From: Sulfuriflexus sp032250955
GTDB taxonomy: Bacteria > Pseudomonadota > Gammaproteobacteria > AKS1
Assembly (NCBI RefSeq): GCF_032250955.1
Contig: NZ_JAVVES010000016.1
Location: 1-47,796 of the forward strand
Length of the DNA stretch: 47,796 bases
Direction: 5' to 3'
The notes below the pieces were generated by a model, which was not told where the DNA came from, did not search any database, and saw only the letters and a program-made list of their open reading frames with translations. Position numbers and translations under genes: made by a program. This document shows positions 1-8,383 of this stretch, piece by piece (positions within the stretch are counted from its first letter, which is position 1; each line of letters opens with the position of its first letter).

Positions 1-189
1 GCGCATCTATCAACCTGTTTACCCTATTTATCCGAAACTTACCGATTGTCAGGCTTATGTTAACGGGACAGCAGTGAAATGAAAAATAAACGGCTAAGAG
101 CACAGTTTTACTGGAATTGGAGAATGCTATTCTTGACCTCGACTAATTAATATACTTGACGAGCATCAAAGATTGCTCCGGATAAAGGC
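1..189. other. Left-edge stretch with no recognisable gene
   Basis: I see no convincing reading frame, RNA gene or repeat here. The stretch is AT-richer than the genes to its right. It lies downstream of the minus-strand Met-rich gene and may be a spacer or the end of a gene outside the window. Confidence 0.5.
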
Positions 190-219
190 CGTGATCCATG
201 CTTCAGACACTGGATCACG
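190..219 (-). terminator. Probable hairpin terminator of the Met-rich gene
   Basis: A perfect 9-bp inverted repeat, CGTGATCCA (190-198) and TGGATCACG (211-219), with a 12-nt loop. It starts 21 nt past the stop of the minus-strand gene that ends at 240. The tract after the stem on that strand is only a short GGCCTTTATC, so termination may be weak or factor-assisted. The inverted repeat is seen directly; its function is inferred. Confidence 0.5.
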
Positions 220-239
220 CCCGGCAGCTGGTGCAGCTT

Positions 240-797
240 TTAACGATTGTCACGATAGTTGTAACTGCGTTTTTCCTGCAATTGCTTGCGCTGCTCTTCG
301 TTCAATAACTGGTAAATCCGGTTTTGGGCCTCAACATGGTTCTCCAGCATTTGCCGCTGCAAGTCGGTCATAGTGCTGTAGGCCTTACCGACCTTGTCAG
401 GCTCCGGGGTGGGATTGCTGTACAGCTTGCTCATGTCAACCCCGCTGTCTTGCGCTTTTTTCATCAGCTCCCACTGCTTGTCCCGCGTCTCGCGCATGAT
501 CTGCCACGCCTGTTCGCGCTGCTTGTCATTCAGGTCCAGTTGCCATAGCGATGGCCCCATGCCCATATGCCCCATGCCCATGCCAGAGCCATCCATCATG
601 CCCATACCCATGCCCATGCCGGAGCCATCCATCATGCCCATGCCATAGCCGCGCATCCTGCGGCTATCATCGTCATACATCATCCCACCTCGCTCAGACA
701 TCATGCCCTGTTGCGCATAAGCGGCCTGGGTGACGGGCAGACAAAGCAGACCGAGCAGGATGAACTTGGGTAATAAAGTGTGCTTGATCGTTTTCAT
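240..797 (-). CDS. Met-rich periplasmic Spy/CpxP-like protein
   Basis: A 185-aa exported protein. I chose ATG at 797 because a perfect AGGAGGT lies 5 nt upstream. The upstream in-frame ATG at 869 lacks this and would bury the signal peptide. Residues 1-28 form a signal peptide (MKTIKHTLL start, hydrophobic core, AYA-QQ cleavage region). Next comes a low-complexity segment with two copies of a MDGSGMGMG-type repeat and dense Met-Gly pairs. The C-terminal half is helical and charged, with 'LNDKQREQAW', 'LQRQMLENH' and 'LNEEQRKQL' motifs typical of the LTxxQ/Spy-CpxP-ZraP superfamily. Members of that family are periplasmic chaperones or metal-responsive stress proteins. Met-rich stretches often bind Cu(I) or Ag(I), so a copper or envelope-stress role is an inference. 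No sensor kinase or copper pump lies next to it. Confidence 0.75.
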   Translation of the reverse strand: MKTIKHTLLPKFILLGLLCLPVTQAAYAQQGMMSERGGMMYDDDSRRMRGYGMGMMDGSGMGMGMGMMDGSGMGMGHMGMGPSLWQLDLNDKQREQAWQIMRETRDKQWELMKKAQDSGVDMSKLYSNPTPEPDKVGKAYSTMTDLQRQMLENHVEAQNRIYQLLNEEQRKQLQEKRSYNYRDNR

Positions 798-1110
798 GTA
801 ACACCTCCTGTGTACTTGATGAGAAAACCACGTAGAAAAAATATACCTGCCCATTGTGGGATAGAACATATGTCTGACAACCGGGCCGGCGCTATTGCCG
901 ACAAGATGTTCATACTGGACTCGGTGCCCCCAATAAGTCTTTGATATTTGTCAATGGCAGGCTGCTACTGAAGCAGGAAGGGATTTTATCGGCTGTTCGA
1001 ATGGATGATGCAAGGCGTGGGCATTGAGAATGATAAGCCGTTACCGCCCGGGATCCCGACCAGCACCGTACTCTTTCACCATAGCCGGGTCGTGCGGCGG
1101 ATAACGATGA

Positions 1111-2451
1111 CTAGGCGGTCTGCGCTGCTGCTTCGCCGCAGGTAAGCCGTTCACAGGCTTTCGCCAGGGCGTCGTCATCGCCTACGTTTCCCGGGAAGAT
1201 GACCACGGGCAGTTCGGGGTAGCGACTATGTGTTGTCGGGCAGCGCACAACCGAACAGCCGGGCAGGATCTGGCCAAGAACACGCGAAGTGCGTAAATCC
1301 AGTCCCTTGCTCAGCACGTCATTGGAAGTGATGCCACCTTTGCTGATCAAAAAGCCGATGCTTTCGGGCAGGGTTCTGACGATGTCCATCAGGAAATCGG
1401 AGACCAGGCACCCGAACGCAAGTCGTTGCGCCTGCGTGGCAAAGGTCTTTTCCACCCGGCTGGTAAATATGACGGCTGTTTTGCCGGCCTGATGCACGGC
1501 CTTGATCCTTTCCGCTATTGATCGAGACAGCGTTCCCCGCCTGTCAGTAATCGCCTCGACATCGACCTCAATGGCCACGACCATGGGCAATTTCAATAAT
1601 GCCTCAAGCTGTTGCGTGGTTTTCCTGACATGCGAGCCGACGATGACGGCACCCGCTCTGGCGTTACGCACGTAGCGATGCATCTGCTCTGCCGCGACAG
1701 GCTGCGGAGGCAGTTGTGCCAGCGCGGTGAGCAAACTCGCCGCGCTCCGGAACAGGAACCGCTTACCTTCGCCGGCGGCGGTCATTAGCTGGCGGCAGAA
1801 ATGATCCAAATCGGCCTGCGTTTCGGCATCAACCACACAGCACTGGTTATCGCTCAATGCCAGCAGCCGCGGCAGGCTGTCAGCTCGCACGTCTTCCAAC
1901 TGGAAACGCGTAACCTGATCGGCGCGAATGCGTCCGCCGGTCTTTTCTTCCACGTAGTCCGGCAGGTAGCTGTGCCTGAAAGCGAATACCGAGTCATTCG
2001 CAAACTCGGTTTCGTGAACAGGCACCGGTTCACCGTCCACCAGTAGATAGTGAATACTGTTACGCGTGATGCGTCCACCCTCGAAAAAGGCCGGCACCAG
2101 GAAGTGCGCATCAAAGGGCCCCAGCTCTTCGGCAATCACATCGGTCTCGACCGGGTAGTGACCGCGCAGGGTGGAATCTGAACGACTAACGACCAGCGGC
2201 TGAATCGCTTCGCCGGCGGCCTGTAGATCCGCCAGCGCTTCTTTGAGGTTAATGCAGACTTCACACGTAATGTCTGCCGCGGCCCTGGCATCCATGCCGC
2301 GCGTATTGGTTAACACAAAAAACAGCGGCGCGGCATCCTGCAGGCCTTCTTTCAGGGTGGCCGTGTCCCAACGTGTGAGTAACAGGCAGCCGTGTACGGT
2401 CTGTGAGCCGGTTGGATCATCATCAAGCACAATTATTCTGGTATTGGCCAT
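1111..2451 (-). CDS. Four-carbon acid sugar kinase family (DUF1537)
   Basis: A 446-aa ATP-dependent kinase of the OtnK/DtnK/YgbK type. Characterised members phosphorylate four-carbon acid sugars such as threonate, erythronate or their 2-keto forms. Visible hallmarks are the N-terminal DDDPTG motif (about residues 8-13), the substrate loop SRSDSTLRGHYP (about residue 88), and the C-terminal nucleotide-domain motifs KGGITSND and FPGNVGDDDA. ATG at 2451 is preferred: an AGAGG lies 8 nt upstream and the protein then begins MANTRIIVLDDDPTG, as in the family. An upstream in-frame ATG at 2517 would add 22 low-similarity residues. The gene follows the phosphoketolase-like gene with a gap of about 70 nt on the same strand, so the two probably share an operon. 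The usual partners of this family (PdxA2, aldolase or OtnC, isomerase) are absent, so the substrate is unknown. Confidence 0.88.
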   Translation of the reverse strand: MANTRIIVLDDDPTGSQTVHGCLLLTRWDTATLKEGLQDAAPLFFVLTNTRGMDARAAADITCEVCINLKEALADLQAAGEAIQPLVVSRSDSTLRGHYPVETDVIAEELGPFDAHFLVPAFFEGGRITRNSIHYLLVDGEPVPVHETEFANDSVFAFRHSYLPDYVEEKTGGRIRADQVTRFQLEDVRADSLPRLLALSDNQCCVVDAETQADLDHFCRQLMTAAGEGKRFLFRSAASLLTALAQLPPQPVAAEQMHRYVRNARAGAVIVGSHVRKTTQQLEALLKLPMVVAIEVDVEAITDRRGTLSRSIAERIKAVHQAGKTAVIFTSRVEKTFATQAQRLAFGCLVSDFLMDIVRTLPESIGFLISKGGITSNDVLSKGLDLRTSRVLGQILPGCSVVRCPTTHSRYPELPVVIFPGNVGDDDALAKACERLTCGEAAAQTA

Positions 2452-2521
2452 TGGCTTTGCCTCTGCAGTTTTCTTTAATGCCCTTGCCCCTCCCGAAACA
2501 GGAGAGGCAAGGCACAACCGT

Positions 2522-4738
2522 TTACTTCATCAAGGTCTCGACACGCTCGACCATAAGCTCGGGCGAGATACCGTTGAAGTCCATGATCTCTGCCGGTGAG
2601 GCCGTGGTTTCGCCACGCTTCCAGCATATGGTATCCCGTCGCGGGGCACGGGTACGCAGTAATGCCGGTTCCAGTGGCGCACTTGGCCCGCCACTCACTG
2701 CGAGCAGGACATCGCCATCAAACAGCGCATTGAAGTCATCATCAGGCATGAACTTGTTATCCGGCTGGGATACGGTATCCCATGCAATATCTGTTGGCCG
2801 GTATAAACGCCGCGGGTTAAGTATGGCAACAATGCGGACCTTGTAGCCCCCGGCCTCCAGTCTGTCCCTGGCGGCAAAGACCGGCAGGAAGACCATGTCA
2901 CCGGTAACAGCGAAGACAACCGTGCCCTTGTCACCGGATGCGGATTCATAAATCGTTGCCGCGCCTTCCTCCAGTGCGTTGCGGGCATCGCTGATGCTCA
3001 TATAAACCGGCAACGGGCTCTTCGAGGCAATGATGACCATGCCCTTGTTGAAGCTGCTGGTCGCATACTCATAAGCCGCCTGCATGGCATTGGCGTCACA
3101 CGGGAACAACGGGTAGACGTTACCGTTCCGCATCATGGCAGCGAAATAATTTTCGATCTCCGGGCGTTGATGCGTCCAGCCATTACGGCCCTGCTCCAGG
3201 GCACCCGCCGTGAACATGGTAACGATGGAAGGTGTCTTGCGGCGCAATTCCGCCATTGCCTGGGTGACGGTCTGCACAATCGGCCAGCCGTTGATGGCAA
3301 ATGATTCATATGACAACCATAGTGCGCGCGAACCAAACAGGGCCAGCCCGGCGGCAAAACCGGCACAGGCATCTTCATTCAATGGTTCATAGACCTGCCC
3401 CTCAGGCCCCTGGTTGTATAACGGGTCTGTTGTTGGATGACGTATTTTCAACGCCTCATTGATGTTTTTCATCGCTGATGCTTCGTTACCATCGGCGTTG
3501 GCGACCACAAAGCGCTTGTCCGCCTGGCCAAGCTGCGCAACCAGCGCACCCATGGCGGTAGAGGGCACGGCTTTTTCACCTATCGCGAATTCCTGCATAT
3601 TCAGTTCAGGCATGGGCGTGATGTCCAGTTCGGACTCAGTAACCACGGTCTTGCCGGCAGGGCCTCCGCCTGCACGCATGAAATTGTCACGGACAATCTT
3701 CCAGGCGGCTTCCGGCAATGCCCTGCGCTGCAGGCCTTCAATAATATGCGGTTGATCCAGAGTGTCTGTCGGATACAGGTTATGTGACCTGGCGCCAACC
3801 GTGTGTACACCGGCACCTTTCAGCTGCTTGATAATAAAGGCTGTCAGCTTGCCACTCATGGCAGACTGCGCAGCCTTATCCATGCCTTCGAGGACAGCGC
3901 GGGTAAAGGCAAGACGGTTTTCCATCGAGAAAACAGTACTGTCTACATATGCCCCTTGCTGGTCCTTGTCATCGAAGTCCCTGGCATCGATCAGAATGAC
4001 TTCTTCAAACTTGTGTCCCTTCCAGTAGTCAATCATTTGCTCGTTATTGTGCAATGAGACCATGGAGTGATGCTCCTGCGAATAACCGTTCCAGATCAAG
4101 ACCGGCAGGAAATTCGTAACTTCAGGATAGGCGGTATTGAAATGCATCATTGCATTCAAAACATAGGGCTCGCCCATGCCGCCGTCACCGATGGTGACGG
4201 GGAACAACTTATCCCGGTGCAGGTACGCACCGGCCATCGCGAAATGCTGACCCTGCCCCAGCGGACCGGCCGGCGACAGCAGACCGGGGATCGCACCAGA
4301 CAAATGCCCCAGCAGGCCATGCTTTTCGCGGAAGCGCTGCATCATGTCATCCATCGTGTAAATGCCCATCGCTTCGAGTGAGCTATCGAGGAACATGGAG
4401 GAATAGAATCCCGGCGCATGATGGCCGACCTCGGTCACAATATTCGTATGCCCCAGCATCATCAGGGAGGCATGCGCTTCGGCGCTGGAGGCAAAGCCAC
4501 CCGGGTGGCCCGAGCCTTTCGAGCCACAGACCTGCAGGGTGATATAGCGCAGGGCATCCGCGCCCAGCAGCGTCTGGTAGACAGCGGTCGCATCCACGCC
4601 GGCGATGGCAGACTGCCCTTCGGCAATAACCGCCGCGGCCGCGGATTTATCGAAATCGGCCCAGGCCTTGCCATAGTGTTGAATACCCTGGCAAAAATCA
4701 GGTCGCTCGGTGAGTGTTTCAGCGGAACTGGTGCTCAT
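2522..4738 (-). CDS. Phosphoketolase/transketolase-like ThDP enzyme
   Basis: A 738-aa cytoplasmic thiamine-diphosphate enzyme. The ThDP motif is present: IGDGGMGE (G184-D185-G186) closing at N217 in IWNGYS. The N-terminal half has transketolase-like elements: GSGHPGG (H78), GLLGH (H145), GPLGQG. The second half matches the phosphoketolase (XFP) pattern: RSHN near residue 319 (compare the XFP RAHQ His), LNED with the cofactor Glu at about 455, SYESF, and NGWTHQRP with His at about 523. XFP enzymes cleave xylulose-5-P or fructose-6-P with phosphate to acetyl-P; transketolases transfer the two-carbon unit. Which of these occurs here is open. The start at 4738 has GGAGGA 7 nt upstream; an ATG at 4753 overlaps that Shine-Dalgarno and is less likely. 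A short inverted repeat, AATCCCG (4761-4767) and CGGGATT (4780-4786), lies in the leader. The gene diverges from the IclR gene, its probable regulator, and precedes the acid sugar kinase. Confidence 0.8.
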   Translation of the reverse strand: MSTSSAETLTERPDFCQGIQHYGKAWADFDKSAAAAVIAEGQSAIAGVDATAVYQTLLGADALRYITLQVCGSKGSGHPGGFASSAEAHASLMMLGHTNIVTEVGHHAPGFYSSMFLDSSLEAMGIYTMDDMMQRFREKHGLLGHLSGAIPGLLSPAGPLGQGQHFAMAGAYLHRDKLFPVTIGDGGMGEPYVLNAMMHFNTAYPEVTNFLPVLIWNGYSQEHHSMVSLHNNEQMIDYWKGHKFEEVILIDARDFDDKDQQGAYVDSTVFSMENRLAFTRAVLEGMDKAAQSAMSGKLTAFIIKQLKGAGVHTVGARSHNLYPTDTLDQPHIIEGLQRRALPEAAWKIVRDNFMRAGGGPAGKTVVTESELDITPMPELNMQEFAIGEKAVPSTAMGALVAQLGQADKRFVVANADGNEASAMKNINEALKIRHPTTDPLYNQGPEGQVYEPLNEDACAGFAAGLALFGSRALWLSYESFAINGWPIVQTVTQAMAELRRKTPSIVTMFTAGALEQGRNGWTHQRPEIENYFAAMMRNGNVYPLFPCDANAMQAAYEYATSSFNKGMVIIASKSPLPVYMSISDARNALEEGAATIYESASGDKGTVVFAVTGDMVFLPVFAARDRLEAGGYKVRIVAILNPRRLYRPTDIAWDTVSQPDNKFMPDDDFNALFDGDVLLAVSGGPSAPLEPALLRTRAPRRDTICWKRGETTASPAEIMDFNGISPELMVERVETLMK

Positions 4739-4802
4739 GACGACGTCCTCCATCGTATCGAATCCCGCCTGCAGGTAACCGGGATTTCATAATCTATGCT
4801 AA

Positions 4803-4819
4803 ATTTCACATTGTGAAAT
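4803..4819. promoter_or_regulatory. Palindromic operator, site 1 (probable IclR site)
   Basis: A perfect palindrome with arms ATTTCACA and TGTGAAAT and one central base. It lies in the divergent region about 65 nt upstream of the phosphoketolase-like start. On the minus strand it would overlap a weak promoter (TTTCAC, 16 nt, TAGATT), a position suited to repression. The palindrome is seen directly; binding by the adjacent IclR protein is inferred. Confidence 0.6.
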
Positions 4820-4869
4820 ATTGGTGTGAAACAAAAAGCGGTGGGGGTTAATTCACCGCTCAAATCGAC

Positions 4870-4899
4870 TTGCATGGACAATATCCGCTAATCTATAAT
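4870..4899 (+). promoter_or_regulatory. Probable promoter of the IclR gene
   Basis: A consensus -10 TATAAT (4894-4899) with TTGCAT (4870-4875) 18 nt upstream as the -35. Transcription would start near 4906, leaving a leader of under 30 nt that includes operator site 2. Confidence 0.5.
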
Positions 4900-4917
4900 T
4901 TCGCAATACACAATCGT

Positions 4918-4932
4918 TTTCATAATGTGAAA
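4918..4932. promoter_or_regulatory. Palindromic operator, site 2 (probable autoregulation)
   Basis: TTTCATA-A-TGTGAAA has the same 7-bp half-sites as site 1 with one mismatch. It ends one base before the IclR start codon. This position fits autorepression downstream of the promoter. A lone half-site TGTGAAA also occurs near 4825. Confidence 0.55.
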
Positions 4933-4933
4933 C

Positions 4934-5677
4934 ATGGAAAAAGCCACCGTAAAAATACAAGTAATTGACCGCGCAGCTCGCCTGCTGGAGGCGATTGCCA
5001 GCAGTCAAGCGCCGGCCAGCCTGAAGATTCTTTCCGCTGAAACCGGCCTGCACCCGTCGACCGCGTTTCGCATACTTGGCTCATTGGCCGAAGTCGGTTT
5101 CGTGCAGCGAGACAGCGCGGGTTACTACTATATTGGTCGCAAGATAGGCCACCTGGCGAATAGCATCGAACGCGGCGTTGATGTCCGCGACGAGGCCCGC
5201 AGTATCATGGAAGACCTGCGCGATGAAATCGGCGAGACCATTAACCTGACCGTGCGTGAAGGTGATGAAGTCATTTATGTCGAACGGGCCACCTCTAACC
5301 GCATGATGCGTGTTGAACAGGTTATCGGCAGTCGCGCGCCCTTGCATGTAACCGCCGTTGGCAAGCTCATGCTTGCCGAACTCGGTGATGAATTTATCCG
5401 TGCATATGCTGAGCGCACGGGTCTGCGGGCCTATACCGGGCATACTCTTGCAACCTTGAACGACCTGAATAAAAGTGTCCATGAATCGGCCGCAAGGGGC
5501 TTTGCCTATGATAATGAAGAGGCGGAAATTGGCGTGGGCTGTATCGGCGTATTGATACATGATCATGCCGGCAATGTTGTCGCCGGCCTGTCCATCTCCG
5601 CGCCCATTGAACGGCGTAAAGATGAATGGGCCGCTGTGCTGGAACAAGCCGCCAAAAAAATATCTGCAAGGTTGTAA
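4934..5677 (+). CDS. IclR-family transcriptional regulator
   Basis: A 247-aa one-component regulator. Residues 1-65 form the winged helix-turn-helix: VIDRAARLLEAIA at the start, then the recognition helix around LHPSTAFRILGSLAEVGFV. Residues 80-247 form the IclR effector domain, with the characteristic VIYVERATSNRMMRV stretch and a C-terminal GCIGVLIHDHAGNVVAGLSIS-type core. The effector is probably a small organic acid or sugar metabolite, as in other IclR proteins; its identity cannot be read from sequence. The gene is divergent from the phosphoketolase-like/acid-sugar-kinase pair and shares paired palindromes with it, so it very likely controls that operon and itself. There is no clear Shine-Dalgarno before the ATG, and operator site 2 occupies that place. 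It is convergent with the GGDEF-EAL gene, with only two bases between the stop codons. Confidence 0.9.
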   Translation: MEKATVKIQVIDRAARLLEAIASSQAPASLKILSAETGLHPSTAFRILGSLAEVGFVQRDSAGYYYIGRKIGHLANSIERGVDVRDEARSIMEDLRDEIGETINLTVREGDEVIYVERATSNRMMRVEQVIGSRAPLHVTAVGKLMLAELGDEFIRAYAERTGLRAYTGHTLATLNDLNKSVHESAARGFAYDNEEAEIGVGCIGVLIHDHAGNVVAGLSISAPIERRKDEWAAVLEQAAKKISARL

Positions 5678-5679
5678 CT

Positions 5680-8157
5680 TCAGGCAATGTGGTTAAAGTC
5701 GGCAAGAAACTGCCGGAAGTCTGCTTTCCGTAAAGGTTTGCTGTAATAATATCCCTGCACAACCCTCACGCCATTGTCACGAAGGAATTGCAGTTGCTCG
5801 AGGGTTTCAACGCCCTCGCCGACAATGGAAAGGTTAAGGCTATCAGCCATGGCAATCATCGCCCGACAGAGCGCTACATCATTACTGTCGCCCGGCACAT
5901 CACGCACGAATTGACGGTCGATCTTGATCTCAGTGAAGGGGAATTTTTTAAGATAACTCAACGACGAGTAACCCGTACCAAAATCGTCGAGCGACAGCCC
6001 CATGCCAAGATCACGTATCTCGCCCAGCAGGCCACGAGTTTCCTTGCTGCCCTCCAGCAAAATGCTTTCGGTGATTTCAAGCTCAATGTTTGTCGGATTA
6101 ATGGCATGGCGCTCTATTGTTTCATTGAGTAGCTTGAAGAAGCCTGTATGCTTGAGCTGTCGAGATGATATATTGATAGACATACGCAAGTCTGTATGCC
6201 CCGCACTATTCCAGGCCGCCAGATCCTGACAGGCCATATAGAGAATCCATCCACCAATATCATAAATCAGGCCGGTCTCCTCGGCGACAGGAATAAACCT
6301 GACCGGCGAGACCATACCCAGTTTTTTGTTATCCCAGCGGATCAACGCCTCCACCCCGACTACCTCACGCCTTTCCACATCAACCTGCGGTTGATAGACA
6401 AGGAAGAGTTCATCGTTAACGATCGCCTGTCGCAGCTGCTCTTCCATTTCAAGGCGCTCGCTGGCCTGTCGGTTGATATCCGAGGTATAGAAACTATAGG
6501 TATTTTTGCCGCTGTCTTTGGCGCGATACATGGCAGCATCCGCATTACTGAGCAGTTCAGCAACCGTTGTCCCGTCATAGGGATATGTGGCAATACCAAT
6601 ACTGGCCGTGACGTGAAACTCCCGGTCATTGATCCATATCTGCTGCGTAAGCCCATACAACAATTTCTCGGCGATATGGCCGGCATCAAATGGTTCACGC
6701 AGATCATCGAGAACAATAAGAAACTCGTCACCACCCCAACGCGCCACCGTGTCACCGCTACGGACGGGGTTTTCCAGAATCTTGGCCACTTCGCTTAACA
6801 GCTTGTCCCCTACCATGTGACCAAGTGTGTCATTAATGGTCTTGAAATTATCTACATCAATAAACATTAACGCGGCGAAACGATTTGCCCGCATGGCATG
6901 CCTTAATGCCTGTTGTAACCTGTCCGTCGCCAGTACCCTGTTAGGCAAGCCGGTGAGTTGATCATACGAGGCCTGGCGTATCAGGGCATTTTCAGCATGC
7001 TTGCGCGCGGAGATATTATTGGCAACATGTACAATAAGATCACTGTTACTCTCTCCACTAAAAGGTGACAGGGTATATTCAAACCATTCATTGTCATGCT
7101 TGAGCAGCTCATATTCACTCAGCGACTCACCTGCCCGGATATGTCTACAGATAACACAATCAGACTCGTCGGCCTCTCGGGAATGAAATAATGCATGCAC
7201 ACCATGCTCAAGAACAAGCTCGGGGCGGGTATTAACAGCCTGACAAGCCGCGCGATTGACCTGCTGGATGACACCCTTTCGGTTTACAACCACCGTTGGC
7301 ATGGGCACAGCATCATAAGTACCCGATGTGCGTGCCATGACCTCGAAGGGTTCACTCAGGGTTGTTTTAACCACGGCCAGGAAGATTAGCCAGAAGGACA
7401 GCAGCTTGAACAAATGACCGGCCACCATCGCCCCGCCATATATAGATATATAGAGCGTGAAGCAGAGTTCTGCGGCGATTGTCAGCATGACTGACCATAC
7501 TATCAGGAGAAAAACGCGTCGTTCTATGAGCGTCTGTTTATTACTGAGAATCAATAGTGACAACAGCAGCATGAAGATAATGACATATTCACTCGCGATC
7601 TTGAACGTCGTCAGGCCGATGCCATCGACATAGGTAACCGGAAAATAGCCACCGAAGACGAGGATGATGCCAAGTATCACACCACTGCTGAAAAAACTGA
7701 TGGCAGCCAGCCGGTTAACGCGACGGGTCAGGAAAAAGGGCGCTATGAGCAACAGGCTCGCCTCCAGAAAGCGGGAAATAATCCAGAACTGAATACCCGT
7801 ATCCGGGCTATCAGTCGGAAATATCTGCAGACCCTTGAAAGTGAATGTGTGCAGCAGGTCAAGAATGCCGATCCAGAAATAACCGGCACCCAGTAACATC
7901 AGGTAATGGTTGCGGGAAAATTTATAGGTATGCCAGGCGACCACCGAGAGCAGGATAGCCACCATGACGGCAAACAGCTCTGCCAGGGTATGGAAGAGCA
8001 GGAAGTTGTAATCACTGATGATGATTAGAAGGATTGATAACAGTAACGGCGCCACCCAGCTGCTCCAGCTGGCAAAAGCCGCCTGTATGCGATCGACGAC
8101 ACTCACCTGACTGGTGCTGTCCACCGCGATCGCCATGTTACTCTGCAATTCAGACAT
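5680..8157 (-). CDS. MASE3-PAS-GGDEF-EAL cyclic di-GMP enzyme
   Basis: An 825-aa inner-membrane protein. Residues 33-265 hold about seven or eight hydrophobic segments that resemble the MASE3 sensor (for example the WIGILDLLHTFTFKG loop). A PAS domain follows at about 280-390, with an odd CVICRH pair of cysteines in it. The diguanylate cyclase domain has intact GGDEF (475-479) and an RSGD inhibitory site five residues before it. The phosphodiesterase domain has EALIRW (603-608), the DDFGTGYSSL loop 6 motif (about 724) and the terminal QGYYYSKP. Both catalytic motifs look intact, so the protein could make or degrade c-di-GMP; the net direction cannot be predicted. The start at 8157 lacks a good Shine-Dalgarno, and a second ATG at 8136 is possible. 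It is a single gene, convergent with the IclR gene. Confidence 0.88.
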   Translation of the reverse strand: MSELQSNMAIAVDSTSQVSVVDRIQAAFASWSSWVAPLLLSILLIIISDYNFLLFHTLAELFAVMVAILLSVVAWHTYKFSRNHYLMLLGAGYFWIGILDLLHTFTFKGLQIFPTDSPDTGIQFWIISRFLEASLLLIAPFFLTRRVNRLAAISFFSSGVILGIILVFGGYFPVTYVDGIGLTTFKIASEYVIIFMLLLSLLILSNKQTLIERRVFLLIVWSVMLTIAAELCFTLYISIYGGAMVAGHLFKLLSFWLIFLAVVKTTLSEPFEVMARTSGTYDAVPMPTVVVNRKGVIQQVNRAACQAVNTRPELVLEHGVHALFHSREADESDCVICRHIRAGESLSEYELLKHDNEWFEYTLSPFSGESNSDLIVHVANNISARKHAENALIRQASYDQLTGLPNRVLATDRLQQALRHAMRANRFAALMFIDVDNFKTINDTLGHMVGDKLLSEVAKILENPVRSGDTVARWGGDEFLIVLDDLREPFDAGHIAEKLLYGLTQQIWINDREFHVTASIGIATYPYDGTTVAELLSNADAAMYRAKDSGKNTYSFYTSDINRQASERLEMEEQLRQAIVNDELFLVYQPQVDVERREVVGVEALIRWDNKKLGMVSPVRFIPVAEETGLIYDIGGWILYMACQDLAAWNSAGHTDLRMSINISSRQLKHTGFFKLLNETIERHAINPTNIELEITESILLEGSKETRGLLGEIRDLGMGLSLDDFGTGYSSLSYLKKFPFTEIKIDRQFVRDVPGDSNDVALCRAMIAMADSLNLSIVGEGVETLEQLQFLRDNGVRVVQGYYYSKPLRKADFRQFLADFNHIA

Positions 8158-8383
8158 CTATATCAATCACCCACCCCGACTACTTCAAACAGTATAGCCA
8201 GAAATAGCGAAAGATCACGCCATTGCTCTCCCTGTGCAGTCAACAGCAGATAATGTGGTCATGCCAGGAACAACTTTCTCAGAGTATTTACCCCTGCTAC
8301 AAGCCGTTAGCGGAAAGTTTGTACAACGATAGTCCATACTTGCATAAATTTAATCTATCCGGGATATACGTCGCTGCATAATG

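Noticed and set aside
540..660. Possible satellite or CRISPR-like repeat
   Set aside because: The short repeats are in-frame codons for a Met-Gly-rich protein; no spacer pattern.
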